A stretch of DNA of 62,000 bases from Mesostigma viride. Lineage: Eukaryota > Streptophyta > Mesostigmatophyceae > Mesostigmatales > Mesostigmataceae. Under the pieces are notes generated by a model. The model made no database searches. It was not told the origin of the DNA and was given only the letters and a program-made list of their open reading frames with translations. Location: NCBI GenBank assembly GCA_009746045.1, contig RPFO01000648.1:1527920-1589919 (forward strand), read 5' to 3'. The translations under genes and the position numbers were made by a program. Shown in pieces: positions 28,601 through 37,600 of this stretch (position 1 is the stretch's first letter; each line of letters begins with the position of its first letter).

Positions 28601-31600
28601 TCACGGCATGTGCTGATGTCACTACCTGCCTGGCCACTGGCAGCCGCCACGCTGCTTGCCAGGATGCACTAGGCCAGCGGTCCTCCTGTCCTGCATTGAC
28701 CATCGGCGTGGCTGCGTTTAGGTGGGTTTCCTCTATACGTATCTGCCATCGCAGGCATGGCTGACCTATCCTGCGCGACGCTGGCACCACATCTGTGCTT
28801 GTCTTTCCATACCGGTATGTGTTTATGTCCAGTCGCCTTTATCTGTGTGTATTTCTATGTATATTTGTCTGCTCGCCCCCCCCCCCCGCCAGCGCTTTGG
28901 CAACTACGCAGTGCCCACCCACAGGATTGGCGCGGCGCTGGCACGCGGCGAGTGGGCCGCCGCCATCGACCTCATCCTGCAGGGCAAAGCGAGCGATATC
29001 CTTCCCCAACCATGCTTGCTTTGTGTGTACGGCCTTTTTGGTCAGGCTCTAGCAGTTTGGAGTTTGGTGTTTCAGGTTGTTAGGTACTTACGTGGGTAGA
29101 AATTAGTCTACATATCGTGTATTAAGAGAGCCTGCCACTGGGGCGACTATTCGATCGCTTGACTGATCCCAGGTAGAAGCGCACTGTCCTTCGCGGGTGC
29201 ATACGTCGCGTGCCATGCATTTTACCGCTCCCGTGCGCACTCTGCCTGCATTGCGGATTTGCCTATGTGCCTGTGCACGCTTTGCTGAGCATCACCTCAC
29301 GGACGCCATTTTTCTTGCCATACAGTGACCATTCCTTGGCCATACAGTGAACATTCCTCGGCCATACAGTGACCATTCTTTGGCCATACAGTGAACATTC
29401 CTCGGCCATACAGTGACCATTCCTCGGCCATACAGTGAACATTCCTCGGCCATACAGTGACCGTTCCTTGGCCATTCAGTGACTATTCCTTGACCTTGAT
29501 CTTCTTCTCATAATCCCCCTGGCCGTGCGGGCCTGCTGCGACCGTCCTGCTGCCGCACGGCAAACGTACTGCTGTGCTTTGTGCATCGCCGGGCTGTCGC
29601 TGCCCTGCGAGTCCTGTTTTCCGGGTGGCTATCGCTCTGCTGCTGCTTTCTCTGCGTCGATCGCTGCCGCAATCCCTTGTTGTTGTTTCTGCCTCGGTGT
29701 GTGGAGCCATGCCACCGCCCTATCCCATGGGATATCGTCCTGTGGTGGGACCATACTGCCCCGCTGCGCTCATGGGGTATATTCCTGTTTTGACGCAATG
29801 GTTGCGGTGCGCCACATAGCCCGGACATCGCGCGCGCCCACGAGCTGTACAAGAAGGGACAGGTGGCGGATGCGCTGCGCAGCGTGCCAAAGTTCATGGT
29901 CATCGAGCGCAGCATGGTGGGTCCCTGCCCTATCGCCATGTGGGCAACAAAACGCGGCGTCGTTGCATGTGAGCGCGATGTGGGCAACAAAACGCTGCAC
30001 CGTTGCATGGGAGCGTACCGCATGCAAGTCTTGCTGGCACTCATTTGCCGCAAAGTCTTGCTGGCACTCATTTGCCGCAAAGTCTTGCTGGCACTCATTT
30101 GCTGCAAAGTCTTGCTGGCACTCATTTGCTGCGAAGTCTTGCTGGCACTCATTTGCTGGGAATTTCGCAACTGCATCTGTGGCTCGCTGTCACAGTAAGG
30201 GGTCCAGGTACGGCCGCCCTAAGCGCGGCAAGTGAACGCGCCCTGCGATGCTCTGGGCCAGCGCTGATGATGGCCACTTGTCCATCCTCAATGTCAGGCT
30301 GGCAAAATTTGCATAGTCAAGGGATGCTTAACCTCCACTGTGGAGATGTTTACACCTCTTCACACCCCTTGACACCCTGTTTTTGACAAGGTGTCATCTG
30401 TCATGCTTGAACCAAGGGGACGGCATGGTGGGGGATAGACTCAGAGACCTGGACCTCACACCCTTCCTGGTGTTGCTTTCACGGTTACTTTTGTGTTTAC
30501 TTACTTAGGTACTTGTCTACTTGCATGGGACGGGCTGCGGCATTCCTGTCACTGCTCTTTCTGTGCGCGCAGCTGACGCAACTCCAAAAGAACAAGTCAG
30601 ACCTGGTGGGGGCGCTGCTCAGCATACCCAGGACGATGAGGATGATGTAAGCGTGGCCGTGAGGGTGATGTAAGCGTGGCCGTGAGGGTCATCTAGGCGC
30701 GTCCGCCATCTGAGGACACAGTGCCACATGAAGGCTGGTCCATTTGTTTATAGTCGCTGCATGGCTTCCTACGAGATTCTACCTTTCTATGGTGTTTGGG
30801 CGTACCACCTCCAAGGGGTGTGCTTTCATAAACTTTCGTTATCATGTGGATGCGACGGTAGATAGGACAGCCATGCATAAGAGAGCGTTGACAAAGAGAG
30901 AAATGAATTGAAATTATTTGTATCTTTTCTGCCTGTGTTGACAGTATCAGCACAACGGTTTCCAAGGGAGACGATGCCCTGGGTATGTAGGCGTATCACG
31001 TATGTATCGGCTGGTTATCTCCTCGGTATGTATCGGCTGGTTATCTCCTCGGTATGTATCGGCTGGTTATCTCCTCGGTATGTATCGGCTGGTTATCTCC
31101 TCGGTATGTGTTGGCTGGTTATCTCCTCGGTATGTATCGGCTGGTTATCTCCTCGGTATGTGTTGGCTGGTTATCTCCTCGGTATGTATCGGCTGGGACG
31201 GTCTTGGTGGTTTGGGGGTGACAGTAACGCGTTCAAAATGGGGATTCTGTAGCTCCGTACCGCCGCGTACGTGGGATGCCTGCGTCACGTTGTTTGCAGC
31301 GCATCCGGTGGTGTTGCCCTTGGTTTCAAGTGCTGTTGGCTACCTTGTTTGCAGCGCATCCGGTGGTGTTGCCCTTGGTTTCAAGTGCTGTTGGCTACCT
31401 TGTTTGCAGCGCATCTGGTGGTGTTGCCCTTGGTTTCAAGTGCTGTTGGCTACCTTGTTTGCAGCGCATCCGGTGGTGTTGCCCTTGGTTTCAAGTGCTG
31501 TTGGCTACCTTGTTTGCAGCGCATCTGGTGGTGTTGCCCTTGGTTTCAAGTGCTGTTGGCTACCTTGTTTGCAGCGCATCTGGTGGTGTTGCCCTTGGTT

Positions 31601-34600
31601 TCAAGTGCTGTTGGCGTCCTTGTTTGCAGCGCATCCGGTGGTGTTGCCCTTGGTTTCAAGTGCTGTTGGCTACCTTGTTTGCAGCGCATCCGGTGGTGTT
31701 GCCCTTGGTTTCAAGTGCTGTTGGCTACCTTGTTTGCAGCGCATCCGGTGGTGTTGCCCTTGGTTTCAAGTGCTGTTGGCTACCTTGTTTGCAGCGCATC
31801 CGGTGGTGTTGCCCTTGGTTTCAAGTGCTGTTGGCGTGCCGAGTTTGCAGCGCATCCGGTGGTGTTGCCCTTGGTTTCAAGTGCTGTTGGCGTGCCGAGT
31901 TTGCAGCGCATCCGGTGGTGTTGCCCTTGGTTTCAAGTGCTGTTGGCGTGCCGAGTTTGCAGCGCATCCGGTGGTGTTGCCCTTGGTTTCAAGTGCTGTT
32001 GGCGTGCCGAGCTGACACCTGTCGTCTCCTTCTATCCCTGGCATGGCCAACCCCTGGCTACGGCATCTGGCATCTGGCAGGTACCTGCATGCCTACCAGA
32101 GCTATTTATGGAATGCCGCCGCCAGCGAGCGCGTCAAGCTTTTCGGTGCGTGGCGCCTGCTCTTGCCAGGGTGCCCTTGGTAGTCGTAAGCATGTGGTAG
32201 AGGTAAGCATGTGGTAGGCGTAAGCATGTGGTAGACGTAAGCATGTGGTGGTGGTAGGGCGGTGGTGGTCGTAAGACTCGCCCGCCCTTGAGGACCGTAC
32301 ACATATTGTTGAACAGAGCGTACACTAGCTCTCTGAGGTACAACAAACACGCATACGCTTGACTGGAGGCATGCGATAGGAGACTTCCATGCCGTCCTAT
32401 CGCAGTATAGCCTGGGAGCGCGCGCATCTGGCAGGCTGCCTCTTCCTTCGGCCCATCGTGGCATCTGGCGCTGCCTATTCCCTGATCATTTCGGCACTCC
32501 CACCCTCTACCCCAGGAACGTCACCGATCACAAACCGCGGATTCCATCGTACACCCGCGCTGAGGCTTTCAAGGGAGGAGAAAAGCAAGCACGTTCACGC
32601 ATGCTCTCCGGCGTGACAAGCTTGCTTTTCTCCTCCCTTCACATGGCAATCGGGACTTGGTTTCCGAGGGACTTGTTGCTTTTTACAAGTTCCCTGGGGT
32701 GCGTGACGGCGTCGCGTGTCCGACCAGGAGAGAAAGCCGTGATGAAGCTTCTATTGTACAAAACTGCTCTCTGGTTTGTTGTATCCTTCTTGACCGCTTG
32801 CAGGGGCCAAAGCCGTGGTCGTTGGGGACCTGGTGCGTGTGTCGGCATTGAACGGTGCGACAGACGGCGGATGCGATGACATTAGCGAGGACGTTGATGA
32901 GCTGGCAGATGCGGAGGCTGGTAAGGACTTGCACCTGGCCACCGGCACGGGTGCGGGCGACAGCAGGAAGCGGCCGAGGGATGCGCCCGCCGACACGCAG
33001 GCAGGTAGCCACCGGAGGACGTCGGTGGCGGCCGTGAAGGTACTTTGCTGCTGCATTGGGGCAAGCGCGCCTGCCTTGAAGCTCGTTGAAGCACGTTGAA
33101 TATCGTTGGAGCGCGTTGGAGGCTTTTCGGGGGGAGCGCGTGTCCTTGCCTTTGGGAGGGAGTGCGTGTCCTTGCCTGGGGATGCATGCCATTACCACCT
33201 GGCGTGGGTGTCATGCCATGCCAAGGTGCCTCGCTACCATGCTCTAGCGTCCAGGATAGTCATGTCCGTTATGCAGGCAATGTCCATGACAGGGGGGAAA
33301 GGGGGAGGTTTTTATCACGCCAATACCTCTACCCATAGATGGGTCAGGAACATGCGGGGTATAGGGTACTTCTGAACCTCTGTTCGGTTAGATAAAGAAT
33401 AAAAGAACTTTTCATTTTTCTTAGACGTGCGGTTCACCATGTACTCTGAAAACGTTTAAGCGTAAATGTCAATGGATGCACACCCAGGCTTTGAACAGGG
33501 ACCAGCGCACACCCTCTTTTCCGCAAGAGATTGGCGGTGTCCTTTGAACTGCACCCTGTTGGCACAAATGGGGAAGACTTGACGTGCACCTTCCAGCACA
33601 ACTAGGATCGCCGAGCTCCACGGAAAGGCCGCGCAGCTCACATGTTCGCAGCACACAGCGGTAGCCTTGATGGACACCCACGGTTGGGTTGGGTGGCCGC
33701 TGGCCCTCCGTTGGTTCGCAGCACACAGCGGTAGCCTTGATGGACACCCACGGTTGGGTTGGGTGGCCGCTGGCCCTCCGTTGGTTCGCAGCACACAGCG
33801 GTAGCCTTGATGGACACCCACGGTTGGGTTGGGTGGCCGCTGGCCCTCCGTTGGTTCGCAGCACACAGCGGTAGCCTTGATGGACACCCAGGGTTGGGTT
33901 GGGTGGCCGCTGGCCTCCCATTTCCCTCACATGGACTGTGGTAGACCAGTCATAGCAGGTCCTTTTTCCTTTTCTTCTTGCACCTCACATGCGCGGTGTT
34001 TCCCCAGGCATGTCCCTGTTCTCAGCAGGGTGCTGCAGGAGTGGCGATGCTGCAGGTGACCTGGCGGGTGCATGCCCAAACACCCTCTTACAAACATTCC
34101 CTGTTTTTTCATTGGCTGCGTCTGTTGCGTGGTCGTTGCGCCTGTCCTCCCTGTGTATGTGTACTGGCCTGCATCGTGCAGGTGGTCACCCAGGAGGACC
34201 TGACAGCTGGCACGTTCAAGGTGGAAGATGTGGTGTTGCCCCTGCCAGGGTGAGCGGGGGCCAGGGACATGCCACCCTGGCAGCACAAGGCATCTGCATC
34301 ACCGTTTGAGCTGAAACATCTTTTGGGGTGTAATGTTTCGCGGGTGGTGCTGAGGCCCTTGTAGTTTGTGCCTTTGGGGCGGGAGTTGACCGCATGCTCT
34401 GCAACAAGCGTTTTCTGTCTAGGATGCGATGCAGAGGACTATGCGGCGGGGCTGTGTTTTCCGTCGTAGGTCTCCTACAGGCAGGTTGGAAACCAGGAAA
34501 GCTCAGCCGTGAGTGCTAATCAGCGCTAGCAGTTCATTAGCCTTAGTCATTTCCTTTCTTTTCTACTATTTTCCCAGGTTCTAAGCAGGCATTCGCATGC

Positions 34601-37600
34601 TGTGATGTTTCGTGGCTCTCTCGTCTCACCACTGCTTGTAGTCTAGACCTCGCGGCCCATGGCATGACATCAGCAACGCCTGTCGCGGCGTCATTCGTTT
34701 ACCGGTGCTCTATCTCCGGCGTAATTTCTCTCTTGACGCCATGTTAGTCGCAAAGTCTGTCCAGCGACATGTTGGCCAGCCCTCGATAGCCTCATGCCTC
34801 GATAGCCTGCATACCGTACTCTTAGTAAACAGATAGCCTCATGCCTCGATAGCCTGCATGCCGTACTCTTAGTAAACAGATAGCCTCATGCCGCGATATA
34901 CTGCATACCGTACTCTTAGTAAAAGAGTATATTGCATACCAGTATACTCTTTTACTAATGGTCTGTGATTGGGTCCATGCTGTGTCCGCTGCTCTGGTTC
35001 TGCTGGCATCCCTTTCACGACACGGCTCACGCCCCACCCCCCCCACCAGCAAGAGCGTGCGATACCCAAACCACGAGGTGGCGGCCGTCTACAAGCGGCT
35101 GGCGCGCCAGGTACGGCATGGGCGCGTGATCGTTCTGGGGTTGTGGCTTTGGCCGCCAGGCACGGCGTGGGCGCTTTAATGTTTTAGGGCTTAGGGTTTG
35201 GCGGCCAGGCACGGCGTGGACGAGGAGCACCCGGTATGCGTGGACGGTGACACGCCGCAGGCGTGGCACCCTCGTGCGCAACGGACCCTCACGTCGGGGC
35301 GAACAAGGTCATGCGTGCTTGACATCACCAGCAAAGCTGGTGCAAGGATCTGGTCGTGGGTCTATTGTATACGTATTAGTGCAGTAGTTTCAAGATGAGG
35401 GATCGATTCGCTTCATTGTGACGGTAGCATTAGCTTATATGAAGTTGCTTGGGTCATGAATATGAGTTTGTAATACTCGTAGACAGACACCAAAGCCTTC
35501 GTGGTGGTCGGGGTGGGGGTGGGGGTGGGGGTGGGGGTGGGGTGGGGGTGGGGTGGGGGTGGGGGTGGGGGTGGGGGTGGGGGTGGGGGTGGGGGTGGGG
35601 GTGGGGGTGGGGTGGGGGTGGGGTGGGGTGGGGGGGTGGGGTGGGGGGGGGTGGGGTGGGGGGGGGGGGGGGAGGGGGAGGGGAAGGGGAGGGGAGGGGG
35701 AGGGGGAGGGGGAGGGGGAACGGAGGCGGAGGCGGAGGCGGAGGCGGAGGAGGAGGAGGAGGAGGAGGAGGAGGAGGAGGAGGAGGAGGAGGAGGAGATG
35801 GAGGAGGAGGAGGAGGAGGAGGAGGAGGAGGAGGAGGAGGAGGAGGAGGAGGAGGAGGAGGAGGAGGAGGAGGAGGAGGAGGAGGAGGAGGAGGAGGAGG
35901 AGGAGGAGGAGGAGGAGGAGGAGGAGGAGGAGGAATAGGAGCTTGTGGCAGCTTCGTGAGGCGGGCACGGAGCGAGGAACACCTTAATCCATTGGACGCG
36001 GGGGGTGCCATGTCGCTACATGCGGGGCGGCTGCCAGCTTTAGAGGCCGTCGGTCAGCCACTGCAGCATGGCATCACATCCTGTGGTTCCTAGCCAGCCA
36101 GAGAGGTTCTTGCTTCGATGCGGTATTAGGCTCTTGCTTCGATGCGGTCTTAGGCTGTTGCTTCAATGCGGTATCAGAGCAACCTTCCGCTCATACATTA
36201 GGGAGGTAAGGGTATACATCAAGCTGGCGATGGCCGCTGCTTAGGCGTTCTTGCAGGTATGACTACTGTAGCAGATATCGAGATGGTTGGATTGTGTGAT
36301 AAAAAGCATCAGAGGCCACCAATGCGGCAGTTATTGAAACAATTAGCAGCCACTATGGTTGTTGCATCTAGCATCCATTGAAACAAATAGCAGCTACTGC
36401 TTTTGTTACATCTAGCATCTATTGAAACATCGAGCAGCTGTCGCTATTCAAATATCTCCCAGCTGACACCCCTGCCCCATCCCTTCCATCCGCGTCGTGC
36501 CCAGGACAATGTGGACTTGGAGGCGTGGCCCCACTCGGTGAGGTGAGGCACGCCACCACGCAAGCATGCCACCGCACTCTATCAGTTGCCTCTGACGCGC
36601 TGGACCTCTCCTTTTGCTAGGCTTGGTCCGAGCTGCGCACAGATTGGGCATCGTCGTGGCATGGTTGGTTGGTTTCATTGGCGTGCGGCTTGTATATTGC
36701 TATTGACGTCACGGTGCACAGCACCACACGGCATGAGGACCGAGATGGGCCTAGTCCTGGGGTAGCCCTGGGGGGTGCCTGGGGTGTCGCATGTGCTCCA
36801 CTAGCCAGCAAGCATAATTCATGATCGGCAGATGGCAGCTGTAGAAGTCCCGTGAGTACCATTGTGAATGGTGACAAGTCAGCTGATCGTGCCGGGTGCT
36901 TGTTATGGTGGCGTCCCCCCTGCGTGGCGTGGCATGTCGCAGGGACTTCTCTTTGCCAGCGCTTCAAGGGGACTATCGCTGCATCATCCAGAAGCCGCTG
37001 GATGTCACCTGGTGGGTGGATGGGGGGCGTATGATTTTTTGGGCAGCCCTCCAAGGACAACGTAATCAGGCACCGGGTATAGAGAGCAAGTAGCTCCAAG
37101 GCAAACTTTTGCCAATCAGCCAAGGTGCCGTCTTGTACCAGGGCACAAGGGACCAGCGGGCCCACGGCCCTTAGATTAGTTCCCTGTCTTTGTGTAATGG
37201 CGTCCGGTTGTAAATGGATGCAGCTGGGTGAGCAAGGCCGCGATGCTGCAGCGGCCAGGTACTGGATGCAAGAACTGTCAAGTCCAGAGTTGAAGCGTGC
37301 CTGTTCTAGGGGACTTGAGGCCAAGCGCACACTGCCAAGAAGCGCTCAAGACTATTGCCAGGCGTTTCCCACCGGTCCATGGGCGGATGCCACGATGGAC
37401 TGGGGATGATACCTTTAAACGTTTGGTAGGACTGTGAATGTGAACGATGAGGACTGTGGATGATAGGGGAAGTACAGAGGGCCTTTAAACGTTTGGTAGG
37501 GGAGTACAGAGGGCCTGTTTCCTAGTCGTCTTGTTGCCGTCACGGGTATGGTTGCGCTGCCAGCCGTCACGGGTTTGGTTGCGCTGCCAGCCGTCACGGG

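Noticed and set aside
29023-29027. GT donors as the end of exon J
   Set aside because: They would add about eight residues (ILPQPCLLC) with no counterpart in the family and give weak donor contexts. Kept only as an alternative to the AT-AC model.
35209-35232. Possible extra exon GACGAGGAGCACCCG before GTATGC
   Set aside because: It belongs to the third junction copy of exon P. Its phase does not fit, and exon P joins exon Q (36505) directly in phase with full homology.
35413-36093. Poly-Ser, poly-Leu, poly-Pro, poly-Arg, poly-Glu and poly-Gly frames
   Set aside because: Six-frame products of the GGA/GGGGGT block; no unique protein sequence.
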